Below are positions 46,321 to 58,225 of a stretch of DNA of 64,000 nt, one piece after another; within the stretch, counting starts at the first letter, position 1, and every line of letters starts with the position of its first letter. The DNA comes from Ensifer sp. LC11 (GTDB taxonomy: Bacteria; Pseudomonadota; Alphaproteobacteria; Rhizobiales; Rhizobiaceae), in assembly GCF_001695835.1 (NCBI RefSeq), contig NZ_MBSO01000034.1, positions 1 to 64,000 of the forward strand, read 5' to 3'. The notes under the pieces are model-generated. The model ran no database searches. It was not told where the DNA came from and was given only the letters and a program-made list of their open reading frames with translations. The position numbers and the translations under genes are program-made.

Positions 46321-46859
46321 GCATGCCCTGGGTTCGTTGCTCGGCGCCTTCGTCCGCCCTGCAAGAACGACACCAAGAACGAAATAGGACGGATCGCCGA
46401 TAGGAGCCCCGTCTTTCCCTCACGATGGGCCGGCAGAATCAAAAACGCCGCCCCTGGGAGGGACGGCGCGTCGGAAAAGGGGGTCGGCTGGCCTCTGACT
46501 GCGGCACGAGGATTCCGCGGATGTCAAAAGCCAACCGACCGACCCCACGACCCAGGAGATGCGGCGGACCTGAGCATCATGGGGTAACCAAAATCTCAGA
46601 AGGCAAATGCCTCCTTATCCATCAGCATCACCTGAAAAGGAAAAAAAATCAACGAATTCTTAATGCGCGGAGCGGTGCCGCTCGGCGCATGGTTAATTCT
46701 GTCTCAGACTAGGACAGGCAAATGCATGGTCCCGCGGCCACCCAAACTCCCCGGTAGCAGCAGTCGACGCGAGAATACAACTTTGAATGCAACCTGCAAG
46801 AGGTTAGCCCTAGAAATTCATAGGGCTCTGAGGACGCCCAGAAGCTGTGCTGCCGCCCG
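46321..46859. other. Intergenic region between rpmG and pleD
   Basis: 539 bases with no credible protein gene. It holds a candidate minus-strand small RNA (46441-46556), a 28-base hairpin ATGCGC-G-GAGCGG/CCGCTC-G-GCGCAT (46663-46690), and an AGCCCTA/TAGGGCT stem (46806-46827) that may end pleD. Runs of A and T near 46640 mark a likely promoter area. Confidence 0.6.
46441..46556 (-). ncRNA. Candidate trans-acting small RNA
   Basis: On the minus strand GGGGTCGG-T-CGGTTGGC (46546-46530) pairs with GCCAGCCGACCCC (46492-46480), leaving a 37-base loop. A second hairpin CGCCGTCCC/GGGGCGGCG closes around TCCCA and is followed by TTTTTGATTC, a rho-independent terminator ending near 46441. The terminal loop carries CCTCCC, able to pair with ribosome binding sites, as in several rhizobial sRNA families (alpha-r type). 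No clear promoter hexamers were found, so the 5' end is open and may lie up to about 46620. Which named family, if any, is not established. Confidence 0.5.
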
Positions 46860-48227
46860 TCAGGCTGCCGCCGCCACCACCCGATTGCGACCCTCGTTCT
46901 TGGCCTGATAGAGCGCCGTATCCGCGCGTTTCAGCAGAGCTTCGGCCGTATCACTGCCGGCCCTGAGGCTGGCGATCCCCATGGACGCAGTGACCTTCAG
47001 GGGGCCTTCCGCCTGCGCAACCGGGAAAGGCAGGCTTTCAATTATGATGCGCAAGCGCTCCGCGACGCCTGCCGCCATTTCAGCCGATGTATCCGGCATG
47101 ACCACGATGAACTCTTCCCCACCGAAGCGGCACGCAAGATCCGCACCGCGCACCGTTGTGCGGATACGGTTGGCAAATTCACGCAGAACGTCGTCACCGA
47201 CATCATGACCATAGGTGTCGTTGACCTGCTTGAAGCGATCTATGTCGGTCATGCAGATCGACAGCGGTCGACCGCGCGCAGCCGCCCGATCCATGAGCAA
47301 CTTTAGGTGCGTGTCGAAGTAACGACGGTTATGCAACCCGGTAAGGCCGTCGGTAACGGCGAGCTCAATCGTCTGCTGCACACTGGCGCGCAGCCTGTCG
47401 TTGCAATGCTTGCGCCGAATCTGGGTCATCGATCGGGCGATAAGTTCATTGGGATCGACCGGCCGCATGAGGTAGTCCGTCACACCGAGATCGAGCGCAC
47501 GCACCACCAGCTCGTCGCTGCCCTGCTCGGCGATCAACAGGATCGGGATGAAACGGGTGCGCTCCAGCGATCGCAACTGCGAGCACAGCCGCAGCGGATC
47601 GTAGTCGTCGAAGTTCGCGTTGACGATGACCAGGTCGAAATTGCTCTCTGCCGCCTCAAAGAGAGCTGCCTGCGGATCGGAGATAACCGAGACATCGGCG
47701 ATCGGCTTGAGGGCTCGCTGCAGGCGCTCCTGCGACGAGCCGCGGCCATCGACGAGCAGGATATTGCCGGGTTCGTCCGGACGGTCGGCGCGGCCAACCT
47801 CCTCCAGCCCGATCGTCTGCGCGGTCTGGGCCCGCAGCCGCAGTTCGTCGCTGACATTCTTCAACCGCACAAGGCTCTTCACCCGCGACATCAGTTGCAG
47901 ATCATTGACGGGCTTCGTCAAAAAATCATCGGCACCGGCCTTCAGACCACGCACGCGGTCCGAGGGCTGATCAAGCGCCGTGACCATCACAACGGGGATA
48001 TGCGCCGTCTTCGGGTTTGCCTTCAATCGCTCGCAGACCTCGAATCCATCGAGACCGGGCATCATGATGTCGAGCAGCACAAGATCAATCGGCGTCTTCT
48101 CGCAGAGCGCCAGCGCCGCGTAGCCATCGTTGGCTGTCAGCACGTCGAAATATTCGGCAAGCAGCCGGGCTTCGAGCAATTTCACATTGGCCGGCACATC
48201 GTCGACGACAAGAATACGCGCAGTCAT
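46860..48227 (-). CDS. pleD: PleD-type response regulator diguanylate cyclase
   Basis: Makes c-di-GMP when phosphorylated; controls polar development and the swarmer-to-attached switch in Caulobacter and relatives. The 455 residues contain a receiver domain (phospho-Asp in LVLLDIMMPGLDG), a second, degenerate receiver (LVIVNANFDDYDPL in place of the phosphorylation site) and GGDEF with ACRFGGEEFIVVM and I-site RGAD. DIDRFKQVNDTYGHDVGD supplies metal binding. It starts 17 bases after divK, so the two form an operon as in Caulobacter. Confidence 0.96.
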   Translation of the reverse strand: MTARILVVDDVPANVKLLEARLLAEYFDVLTANDGYAALALCEKTPIDLVLLDIMMPGLDGFEVCERLKANPKTAHIPVVMVTALDQPSDRVRGLKAGADDFLTKPVNDLQLMSRVKSLVRLKNVSDELRLRAQTAQTIGLEEVGRADRPDEPGNILLVDGRGSSQERLQRALKPIADVSVISDPQAALFEAAESNFDLVIVNANFDDYDPLRLCSQLRSLERTRFIPILLIAEQGSDELVVRALDLGVTDYLMRPVDPNELIARSMTQIRRKHCNDRLRASVQQTIELAVTDGLTGLHNRRYFDTHLKLLMDRAAARGRPLSICMTDIDRFKQVNDTYGHDVGDDVLREFANRIRTTVRGADLACRFGGEEFIVVMPDTSAEMAAGVAERLRIIIESLPFPVAQAEGPLKVTASMGIASLRAGSDTAEALLKRADTALYQAKNEGRNRVVAAAA

Positions 48228-48244
48228 ATCAATTTTCCCGCCGC

Positions 48245-48616
48245 TCAGGCATCGCCCAGGTAGGTTTTGATCGTTTCAATGAACTTCGGTACGGAGATCG
48301 GCTTGGAAACATAGGCTTCGCAACCGCCCTGGCGGATGCGTTCCTCGTCTCCCTTCATTGCAAAGGCGGTAACGGCGATGACCGGAATGACGTGCAACTC
48401 ATCGTCTTCCTTCAGCCATTTTGTCACTTCCAGACCGGACACTTCCGGCAGCTGAATGTCCATGAGAATGAGATCGGGCCGGTGCTTGCGCGCGAGCTCG
48501 AGCGCCTCCATGCCGTTGCGCGTCTGGATCGTCGCGTAGCCGGAAGCCTCAATCAGGTCGCGGAACAGTTTCATGTTCAGCTCGTTGTCTTCAACAATCA
48601 TTACCTGTTTGGGCAT
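48245..48616 (-). CDS. divK: Single-domain response regulator DivK
   Basis: A 123-residue receiver protein with no output domain. [19 protein letters not shown] holds the acidic pocket, the phospho-Asp is in [14 protein letters not shown], and the switch Thr and Lys are in [13 protein letters not shown] and AYVSKPISV. DivK works with DivJ, PleC and DivL to control CtrA. The ATG at 48616 starts the domain exactly. First gene of divK-pleD. Confidence 0.97.
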   Translation of the reverse strand: MPKQVMIVEDNELNMKLFRDLIEASGYATIQTRNGMEALELARKHRPDLILMDIQLPEVSGLEVTKWLKEDDELHVIPVIAVTAFAMKGDEERIRQGGCEAYVSKPISVPKFIETIKTYLGDA

Positions 48617-48672
48617 GTCGATCCCTTGCTGTCCGTCGTCGCCTTGCAAGTCATTTCAGGATACTTAACTTG

Positions 48673-48735
48673 CGAGTCGACGACTCGACCCATTTCCTCA
48701 ACTTCAGAGATAGTCCTATTTGGTTGAAAAATAGG
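48673..48735. promoter_or_regulatory. Two palindromes in the divK/DUF3572 divergent promoter region
   Basis: CGAGTCG-A-CGACTCG (48673-48687) and CCTATTT-N7-AAATAGG (48715-48735) are both perfect 7-bp dyads between the two start codons. They may be binding sites for a cell-cycle or other regulator. I see no full CtrA box (TTAA-N7-TTAA). Confidence 0.45.
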
Positions 48736-48771
48736 TAACTCCAGGCGTAAAAACCATACGAGGACGAACCA

Positions 48772-49041
48772 ATGAAAAGCGCCGAAGAAATCGCCATCGA
48801 CATCCTTGCCTGGCTCGCCGGCGAACCTGAGCTTTTGTCCCGCTTCCTGGCTTTGACCGGCACCGAACCGGAATCATTGCGCACGGCGATCGCGGAGCCC
48901 GGCTTCATGGGCGGCATCATCGCCTTTCTCATGGACCACGAGCCGACGCTCATGGCTTTCTGCCAGGCAACGGGCACGGCGCCGCAAGATGTCGTCAGCG
49001 CCCACGCGGCCCTATCCGGCCATTCCGGCTTCGACGACTGA
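48772..49041 (+). CDS. DUF3572 family protein
   Basis: An 89-residue small soluble protein starting MKSAEEIAIDILAWLAGEPE, with the family segment RFLALTGTEPESLRTAIAEP and GFMGGIIAFLMDHEPTLMAF. All-helical; function unknown. Its gene is divergent from divK and its stop is 11 bases before the HAD-like gene, so those two are probably one unit. The ATG follows GAGGACGAACC. Confidence 0.9.
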   Translation: MKSAEEIAIDILAWLAGEPELLSRFLALTGTEPESLRTAIAEPGFMGGIIAFLMDHEPTLMAFCQATGTAPQDVVSAHAALSGHSGFDD

Positions 49042-49052
49042 GGGCGCGGGCC

Positions 49053-49685
49053 ATGCCGGCGATCCAAGATATCGAGCTCCGGGCGCGGCCGCTGATCGTC
49101 AGCGACATTGATGACGTCGTACTCGAATTCATCAATCCGTTCAAAGCTTTCCTCGATAGCTGCGGTCACGTGCTGCTGCCCCGGTCGTTCCGTCTGACCG
49201 GCAACATCGTCGAGCGCGCCAGCGATCAGCCGGTCGCGGAGGAGGAAGTCCGCATTCTGCTCGACGCCTTCTATGGTTCGCAGGATCGTTGGCAGACGCC
49301 CGCCGCGCAGGTCGTAGAAACCTTGGCCGCGCTGTCGGAGGAAGCCGATATCGTCTTCCTGACGGCCATGCCGTCCCATCACGCGATGGTCCGCCGCGCT
49401 CTGCTCGACCGGCTTGGCCTTCCCTATCCGCTGCTCGCCTCCGAAGAGCCGAAGGGGCCGATCGTGGAAAAGCTGCACGGCGGGCGCCCAGTCCCGCTGG
49501 TCTTTGTCGACGACATGCTTCGCAACCTGCAGTCGGTCCGGCACCATGCTCCTTCCTGCCTGCTGATCAATCTGATGGTCAACTCCGAGTTTCGTGCACT
49601 CGCGCCGAAGCTGGATGCCGGAATTTGCGCCGTTACCGACTGGCCGGAAGCGGCAGCGACCATTCGCGCGCATTTCGAGAGCTAG
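49053..49685 (+). CDS. HAD-like hypothetical protein
   Basis: A 210-residue protein with traces of the haloacid dehalogenase fold: motif I as SDIDDVVLEF (Asp-x-Asp), motif II as VFLTAMPSH, a Lys in EEPKGPIVEKL and motif IV as LVFVDDMLRNLQSV. This suggests a cytoplasmic phosphatase. The spacing is near normal, so activity is possible. Substrate unknown. Likely co-transcribed with the DUF3572 gene. Confidence 0.75.
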   Translation: MPAIQDIELRARPLIVSDIDDVVLEFINPFKAFLDSCGHVLLPRSFRLTGNIVERASDQPVAEEEVRILLDAFYGSQDRWQTPAAQVVETLAALSEEADIVFLTAMPSHHAMVRRALLDRLGLPYPLLASEEPKGPIVEKLHGGRPVPLVFVDDMLRNLQSVRHHAPSCLLINLMVNSEFRALAPKLDAGICAVTDWPEAAATIRAHFES

Positions 49686-49702
49686 TTCGGCGCCGGTTCC
49701 CA

Positions 49703-50287
49703 TCAGTGCAAATCCAATCGCATCAGCGGTCTACCGTCCTTGCGGCGCGCGACGACGTCGAATCCCGCGGCGTCAAAGACGGACGTCGCACCGACCCACA
49801 GGGCAACCGACTTCGGTTGTTTGGCGTGATCGATCGGACAGGCATCGAGATAGCGTGCACCGCCCGCCCGGGCGTGGTCGATCGCAGCACCCACGAGTTG
49901 ATGGCTCAAGCCCCTGCCCCGCAGCTTCGACTGCATGAACAGACAGCTCAATGCCCAGATCGTCGGATCGGTCGCCTCGCGGTCCTCCAGCGGTCGCGCG
50001 ACCGTGCGCGGCGAATTGAACTGAGGAACATCCTGGCGCGGACCAACCTGAACCCAGGCGACCGGCGCTCCCTCGAAATAGCCGAGGATTCCGGGCGGCG
50101 GCGCGACATCGACACGTGCGTGGATAAAGGCCTTGCGCTCACTTGCCGGCATCGCCGTTCGGATGGAATGCGGCAGGCGCAGCGCGGTGCACCAGCAACC
50201 ACCATAGGCACCGTTCGGCTCAAAAAGCCGCTCGAAATCCGCCCAACGGTCCGCCGTCACCGGTGAGAACTGGAGTGTGATTTCCAA
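49703..50287 (-). CDS. GNAT-family N-acetyltransferase
   Basis: A 194-residue acetyltransferase. Features: FEPNGAYGGCWCTALRLP at the N terminus, VAWVQVGPRQDVP, motif A in SKLRGRGLSHQLVGAAIDHA and the C-terminal FDAAGFDVVARRKDGRPLM. Start is TTG with GGGAGG five bases upstream. It is divergent from dinB; the GGCWC motif near the N terminus is shared with a known group of GNATs of unknown target. Confidence 0.85.
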   Translation of the reverse strand: MEITLQFSPVTADRWADFERLFEPNGAYGGCWCTALRLPHSIRTAMPASERKAFIHARVDVAPPPGILGYFEGAPVAWVQVGPRQDVPQFNSPRTVARPLEDREATDPTIWALSCLFMQSKLRGRGLSHQLVGAAIDHARAGGARYLDACPIDHAKQPKSVALWVGATSVFDAAGFDVVARRKDGRPLMRLDLH

Positions 50288-50333
50288 TCGCGCCTCCCTT
50301 GAGACTCGCTAGCCTAGAGCGTAAGGTCGCGAT

Positions 50334-50348
50334 GTTCAATATTTGTTC
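50334..50348 (+). promoter_or_regulatory. LexA (SOS) box of dinB
   Basis: GTTC-AATATTT-GTTC matches the alphaproteobacterial LexA consensus GTTC-N7-GTTC exactly. It ends six bases before the dinB ATG, so bound LexA should block transcription or its early elongation. Confidence 0.88.
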
Positions 50349-50353
50349 CTGAC

Positions 50354-51646
50354 ATGTCCGACAGCGCTGCTCAAATTCCAGGCTTCTGCCGCGACTGCCT
50401 TAGGGAACAGGCGGCGTCCGTGCGGCGCTGTCTCGCCTGCGGCAGTCCGCGCATTCTGCGTCACGCAGAACTCTATGATCTGACCCTGGCGCATATCGAT
50501 TGCGACGCCTTCTATGCGTCGATCGAAAAGCGCGACAACCCGGAGCTCGCCGACAAGCCCGTGATCATCGGCGGGGGCAAGCGCGGTGTTGTGTCCACCG
50601 CCTGCTATGTCGCGCGCATTCACGGCGTGCGCTCGGCCATGCCGATGTTCAAGGCCCTGGAAGCCTGCCCCCAGGCCGTGGTCATCAAGCCCAACATGGA
50701 AAAATATGCCCGTGTCGGCCGCGAGGTTCGCACGCTGATGCAGGAACTGACGCCGATGGTGCAGCCGCTGTCGATTGACGAGGCCTTTCTGGAACTCCGG
50801 GGCACAGAGCGATTGCACCACGATCCGCCAGCTCGCACGCTCGCGCGCCTTGCCAGACGCATCGAGCAGGAGATCGGCATCACCGTCTCGGTGGGCCTGT
50901 CCTATTGCAAGTTCCTCGCCAAGGTGGCGTCCGACCTGCAGAAGCCGCGCGGCTTCTCCGTCATCGGCCAGGCCGAGGCGCTGGAGTTCCTGAGAGAAAA
51001 GTCGGTTACCCTGATCTGGGGCGTCGGCAAGGCCTTTGCCTCGACGCTCGAGCGCGACGGCGTGCGCACGATCGGGCAATTGCAGACCATGGAAGAAGCC
51101 GACCTCATGCGTCGCTACGGCACGATGGGACAACGGCTCTATCGCCTGTCGCGGGGGCTCGATGAAAGAGCCGTCGAAATCGACGGCGAAGCCAAGAGCG
51201 TATCGGCGGAGACGACGTTCAACGACGACATCGCGCGCTACGATGACCTCGTGACGCACCTCCGGCGCCTGAGTGAACAGGTGGCCCACCGGCTGCGGAA
51301 ATCGGAGCTCGCCGGTCAGACGGTCGTTCTCAAACTGAAAACCACCGACTTCAAGCTTCGCACACGCAATCGGCGGCTCGACAGTCCCACTCGGCTTGCC
51401 GACCGCATTTTCCGCACCGGCCTCCAGCTTCTGGAGAAGGAGGCCGATGGCACGAAATATCGGCTGATCGGCATCGGCGTCAGCGATCTCTCGGCCCCGG
51501 ATCTCGCCGATCCCCCAGATCTCGTCGATCCGGCGGCCACCAGGCGAGCAGCCGCCGAAGATGCCATGAACAAGCTGCGCGACAAGTTCGGCAAGGCGAG
51601 CGTCGAGACCGGCTATACATTCGGCACCAGGAAACGCGACCCCTGA
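50354..51646 (+). CDS. dinB: DNA polymerase IV (Y family)
   Basis: Error-prone translesion polymerase. The 430-residue product has palm motifs [19 protein letters not shown] and [10 protein letters not shown] (catalytic Asp and Glu), the [23 protein letters not shown] block, HhH part ([14 protein letters not shown]) and the little finger. Unlike E. coli Pol IV it has an N-terminal extension with CRDC and CLAC (Cys12, 15, 26, 29), a likely zinc ribbon. Expression should be DNA-damage-induced through the LexA box just upstream. Confidence 0.95.
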   Translation: MSDSAAQIPGFCRDCLREQAASVRRCLACGSPRILRHAELYDLTLAHIDCDAFYASIEKRDNPELADKPVIIGGGKRGVVSTACYVARIHGVRSAMPMFKALEACPQAVVIKPNMEKYARVGREVRTLMQELTPMVQPLSIDEAFLELRGTERLHHDPPARTLARLARRIEQEIGITVSVGLSYCKFLAKVASDLQKPRGFSVIGQAEALEFLREKSVTLIWGVGKAFASTLERDGVRTIGQLQTMEEADLMRRYGTMGQRLYRLSRGLDERAVEIDGEAKSVSAETTFNDDIARYDDLVTHLRRLSEQVAHRLRKSELAGQTVVLKLKTTDFKLRTRNRRLDSPTRLADRIFRTGLQLLEKEADGTKYRLIGIGVSDLSAPDLADPPDLVDPAATRRAAAEDAMNKLRDKFGKASVETGYTFGTRKRDP

Positions 51647-51793
51647 GGCCGCAGGCGCTGCGCGGGTGCGACCGCCGTGTCATGCGGCCCAAGGCGATCA
51701 CGCAACCTTGATCGTCTCCACATGGCATCTGGATGAATTCCTTAAAGATTGCGGGCTAGGCTCGTCCGCCATGTCACGTGTTGGGTTGAGTGT

Positions 51794-53023
51794 ATGGTTT
51801 CGCGTTTCGCTCTCACCGCCAGCTTCGTCGCTCTGCTGCTATCCCCCGCAAGTGGGTTTGCAGGCAGTCGCGGGCCGCTACAGATCATCGTTTCGAAGGA
51901 CCAGCAGTCGCTCGTCGTTTATGATGGCGACGCTGTGATTGCGACCTCGCCGGTCTCGACCGGCAGGGCCGGCCATGCGACGCCGACCGGCATCTTCTCG
52001 ATCCTGGAGAAGCGTCGTCATCACAAGTCGAACATCTATTCGAATGCGCCAATGCCTTTCATGCAGCGGCTCACATGGTCGGGGATCGCGCTGCACGGCT
52101 CCAACCATGTGCCCGACTATCCCGCGTCGCATGGCTGTGTTCGCCTGCCGAGCGCCTTTGCCGCCTCGCTCTACAAGATGACCGAGCGCGGCGTGCATGT
52201 TCTGATCTCGGACCGGCAGATAACGCCTTCCGAGGTCAAGAGCGCCCTGCTCTTCCGACCGACTCCGATCGACATTCAGCCGCCGCTGTCCGATGTGCCG
52301 CTAAGGCCGGCGATCAGCCAGGCCGGGAGCAACCCGGTGGAAGTGGCGATGCGCGAGCCGACGGGCGGTGCTGGAACGGCCAGATCCATGGAAGAGCCGA
52401 TCCGCATCCTGATCACGCGCAGCGACGCGCGCGACTCCATGCGCGAAGTTCAGACGTCATTGGATGCCCTCGGCTACGCGCCCGGTGCGATCGACGGCCA
52501 AGCAGGGCCGGCGACAATCGCGGCGCTTCGCGCCTTCCAGTCAAGCGAAGGTCTCGAAAGCGACGGCAAGTTGACGCCGGAATTGACCAACAGACTGCTG
52601 CGCAAGGCCGGCCGCACGCCGCCGCAAAACGGCAAGGTCCTCGTCCGGCAAGGGTTCAAGCCGCTCTTCGAAGCGGGGCTCACGATCGACAAGCCGGAAG
52701 AAGCACTTGGAACGCACTTCCTTCAGTTTCGCCACAATGAAGAGGAAGGTGCCGAAGGCAAATGGTTCGGCGTTTCGCTTGAAAACCACCTTCCCGCCTC
52801 TACCAAGAAGCGGCTTGGCATCTCCATGGAGGCTGATTCCTTTGCGTACAATGGCATACAGCGCACGCTGGCACGGATGACGATATCCGACGAAGTCCGC
52901 AAGCGGGTGGAGGAACTGCTGGCCGAGGGCTCGTCGCTTTCGATCGCCGACACGGAGAGCGGGCTGGAGACCGGCCAGGGCACCGATTTCATCACGATCA
53001 CCCGAGCGCGACCGGGCGACTGA
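51794..53023 (+). CDS. L,D-transpeptidase (YkuD) with peptidoglycan-binding domain
   Basis: A 409-residue exported wall enzyme. Signal peptide SRFALTASFVALLLSPASG, then YkuD with the catalytic motif ALHGSNHVPDYPASHGCVRL (His, and Cys of SHGCVRLP) that makes 3-3 crosslinks or anchors proteins. After a linker a PGRP-like PG_binding_1 repeat follows (EVQTSLDALGYAPGAIDGQA, AALRAFQSSEGLESDGKL), and an extra C-terminal domain of unknown role. The ATG at 51794 is set by the signal peptide; earlier codons in the frame are not conserved-looking. It follows dinB on the same strand but with a 147-base gap. Confidence 0.88.
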   Translation: MVSRFALTASFVALLLSPASGFAGSRGPLQIIVSKDQQSLVVYDGDAVIATSPVSTGRAGHATPTGIFSILEKRRHHKSNIYSNAPMPFMQRLTWSGIALHGSNHVPDYPASHGCVRLPSAFAASLYKMTERGVHVLISDRQITPSEVKSALLFRPTPIDIQPPLSDVPLRPAISQAGSNPVEVAMREPTGGAGTARSMEEPIRILITRSDARDSMREVQTSLDALGYAPGAIDGQAGPATIAALRAFQSSEGLESDGKLTPELTNRLLRKAGRTPPQNGKVLVRQGFKPLFEAGLTIDKPEEALGTHFLQFRHNEEEGAEGKWFGVSLENHLPASTKKRLGISMEADSFAYNGIQRTLARMTISDEVRKRVEELLAEGSSLSIADTESGLETGQGTDFITITRARPGD

Positions 53024-53133
53024 AGCCGAGCAACCGCAGTAACGCGCGGCCTACGCCTTCCGTTCCGGGCTGCCTATCCTCAAACTGCTCTGTGTAATTT
53101 CTCCGCTTCGAACGAAACGGAGAAATCCGCCGA

Positions 53134-56631
<3,498 letters not shown>

Positions 56632-56763
56632 CGCCGCACCCCGATTCCTGTCTGGTCGACAGGATATCCTGCTTATCACCCGCCATGTCCAGTTTCACCT
56701 GACATGTCGTCCCCTTATTCAACCGGGGGGAGGAAAATTGGGAGTGCGTACGATGAAATGTCC

Positions 56764-56787
56764 GCGCTCGCCTCAGAGGCCGAGCGC
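56764..56787 (-). terminator. Hairpin over the stop of the small SOS ORF
   Basis: On the minus strand GCGCTC-G-GCCTC and GAGGC-GAGCGC form an 11-bp stem with one bulged G. The TGA stop at 56775-56773 lies at its tip. Without a T run, it may act as a partial terminator and would give a transcript of about 120 bases. Confidence 0.5.
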
Positions 56788-56859
56788 TATGAAAGAGATG
56801 CTTGCGATGAACAGGCTCATCGAAGTGAAGGCGGCGAGGTCACGAACAAAATCAGTCAT
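56773..56859 (-). CDS. SOS-controlled 28-residue membrane peptide (candidate division inhibitor)
   Basis: A short ORF absent from long-ORF lists. The ATG (56859-56857) is preceded at 7 bases by AAAAAGGAG, one of the best ribosome sites in the window. The peptide begins MTDFVRDLAAFTSMSLF and ends in IASISFIALGL: an amphipathic start then one membrane helix. The promoter directly upstream holds a LexA box in its spacer. Size, helix and LexA control recall SidA, the 29-residue SOS division inhibitor of Caulobacter, but I cannot claim sequence homology. It is co-directional with dnaE. Confidence 0.72.
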   Translation of the reverse strand: MTDFVRDLAAFTSMSLFIASISFIALGL

Positions 56860-56887
56860 AACATGGCTCCTTTTTCGTTATGTTTTC

Positions 56888-56916
56888 ATTTTGTTCTATT
56901 TCTGTTCACGCGTCAA
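56888..56916 (-). promoter_or_regulatory. SOS promoter with LexA box between -35 and -10
   Basis: On the minus strand TTGACG (56916-56911) is followed after 17 bases by CAAAAT (56893-56888). The spacer contains GAAC-AGAAATA-GAAC (56907-56893), an exact match to the alphaproteobacterial LexA site; the last base overlaps the -10. The transcript start would be about 20 bases before the small ORF. Confidence 0.85.
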
Positions 56917-57046
56917 GCGCAACCACAGCCATTCTGGTAATGATGGTTAATGCCGGTCGCTGGAAGATCAGCCAATGCGGTGTGCCGCTTGAGGAATGCG
57001 AGGCGAACGCCTATCAATAGCGACAACCACAAGGGAATCTCCTCGC

Positions 57047-57634
57047 ATGCGCGCACGCCCGATCCTGCCGTTGTTGTTCCTGCCGCTGTCGTTCCTGTTT
57101 CCGGCGGCCGCTTCTGCGGCGGAAACGGTCGAACTGTCCCGCATTGTTTCGGCCGCCGCCGGCGACTGGAACAAGGACGGCGACTCGGACCTCGCTCTTA
57201 TCGTGCGCCCCGCCGAGGGTAGCGACGAGGACAACGGCGTCTATCTTTATCTCACCGGCGAGAACGGCGCGCTCGAACTGAAGTCGGCGATCCCAAACAA
57301 AATCTGGGGCCAATTCAACTTCGCCGGACAGGCCCCCGCGATCGAGGCGCTGCCGAGCGGTTCGTTGCTCATCACCAGTCACAATGATTCCATCGGGCGT
57401 GACCGCTGGGAGCAGACACTGACCGTCGCCTATCGCAATTTCGAGTTCGTCGTCGCCGGCTATACCTACTCGTCCTACGATACGCTCGATCTCGACAACA
57501 CGTCAAAATGCGACCTCAACGTCCTGACCGGCAAGGGCAAATCCAACGACAAGCCCGTGGTCGCCAAGGGTGAACTCATCCTCTTCAAGGACTGGAACGA
57601 CGATCGCGGCCAGAAGGCGTGCGGCCTGCAATAA
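57047..57634 (+). CDS. Secreted hypothetical protein with FG-GAP-like start
   Basis: A 195-residue exported protein. Signal peptide MRARPILPLLFLPLSFLF is cut near ASAAE. The mature start DWNKDGDSDLALIV is like one calcium-binding FG-GAP/VCBS blade, but the rest does not show further repeats. Cysteines in KCDLNV and KACGLQ may pair. Function unknown. It lies after an untranslated gap and before the DUF5680 gene on the same strand. Confidence 0.78.
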   Translation: MRARPILPLLFLPLSFLFPAAASAAETVELSRIVSAAAGDWNKDGDSDLALIVRPAEGSDEDNGVYLYLTGENGALELKSAIPNKIWGQFNFAGQAPAIEALPSGSLLITSHNDSIGRDRWEQTLTVAYRNFEFVVAGYTYSSYDTLDLDNTSKCDLNVLTGKGKSNDKPVVAKGELILFKDWNDDRGQKACGLQ

Positions 57635-57713
57635 GCGGATGATTGTTCCCTATATGTTCTTTACAGGTACCGCAGATCGCGGCATCCTCAATAAGAACAT
57701 ACGAGGAACGATC

Positions 57714-58181
57714 ATGACCGCGCTCGAACGACTCAAGGACTTCATCGTCGAAGCCAAATCGAACACCTATGTCGGCGGCGGGATGCCGCGCCCGTCGTCC
57801 CGCCCGGGTTCCCGCGACATCGGCTACGAGAGGGACAATTGGCGCTATCTCGACAGCTACTTCGGCGGAACTGATTTTGCCGGGCAGGAGACCGTCTGGC
57901 GGGATGGCGAGCCTGCCTGGGCGATGAACTATTTCGGCCGGATTACAAGGCACGATCTCATCAACGGAGAAAAGGCCGGGCTGATCATCAAGGCAGCGCT
58001 CCAGGCCATGTACCGCGACAAGCGACACTTTCTCGGTGGCATGGAGTTTCGTCATGCTCACGGCTACTACATTGATAACAGCCGGGGAGACATCGGGCAC
58101 TTTTCCGGTCACGAGGTCATCTTTGTCGATGGCGAGGAAGCCTATGAACTCGATTATCGCGGCGGCCTGATCAAGCGCTGA
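57714..58181 (+). CDS. DUF5680-type small protein
   Basis: A 155-residue cytoplasmic protein. The start MTALERLKDFIVEAKSNTYV, then the core RDIGYERDNWRYLDSYFGGT, VWRDGEPAWAMNYFGRI and HEVIFVDGEEAYELDYRGGL match my recollection of DUF5680, which elsewhere is fused to helix-turn-helix regulators. Here no DNA-binding part is present. ATG follows CGAGGAACG. Function unknown. Confidence 0.72.
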   Translation: MTALERLKDFIVEAKSNTYVGGGMPRPSSRPGSRDIGYERDNWRYLDSYFGGTDFAGQETVWRDGEPAWAMNYFGRITRHDLINGEKAGLIIKAALQAMYRDKRHFLGGMEFRHAHGYYIDNSRGDIGHFSGHEVIFVDGEEAYELDYRGGLIKR

Positions 58182-58225
58182 GGAAAGCCCGCTGCGCCGT
58201 GGGGCGCTTTGAATTGTCGCAAGTT

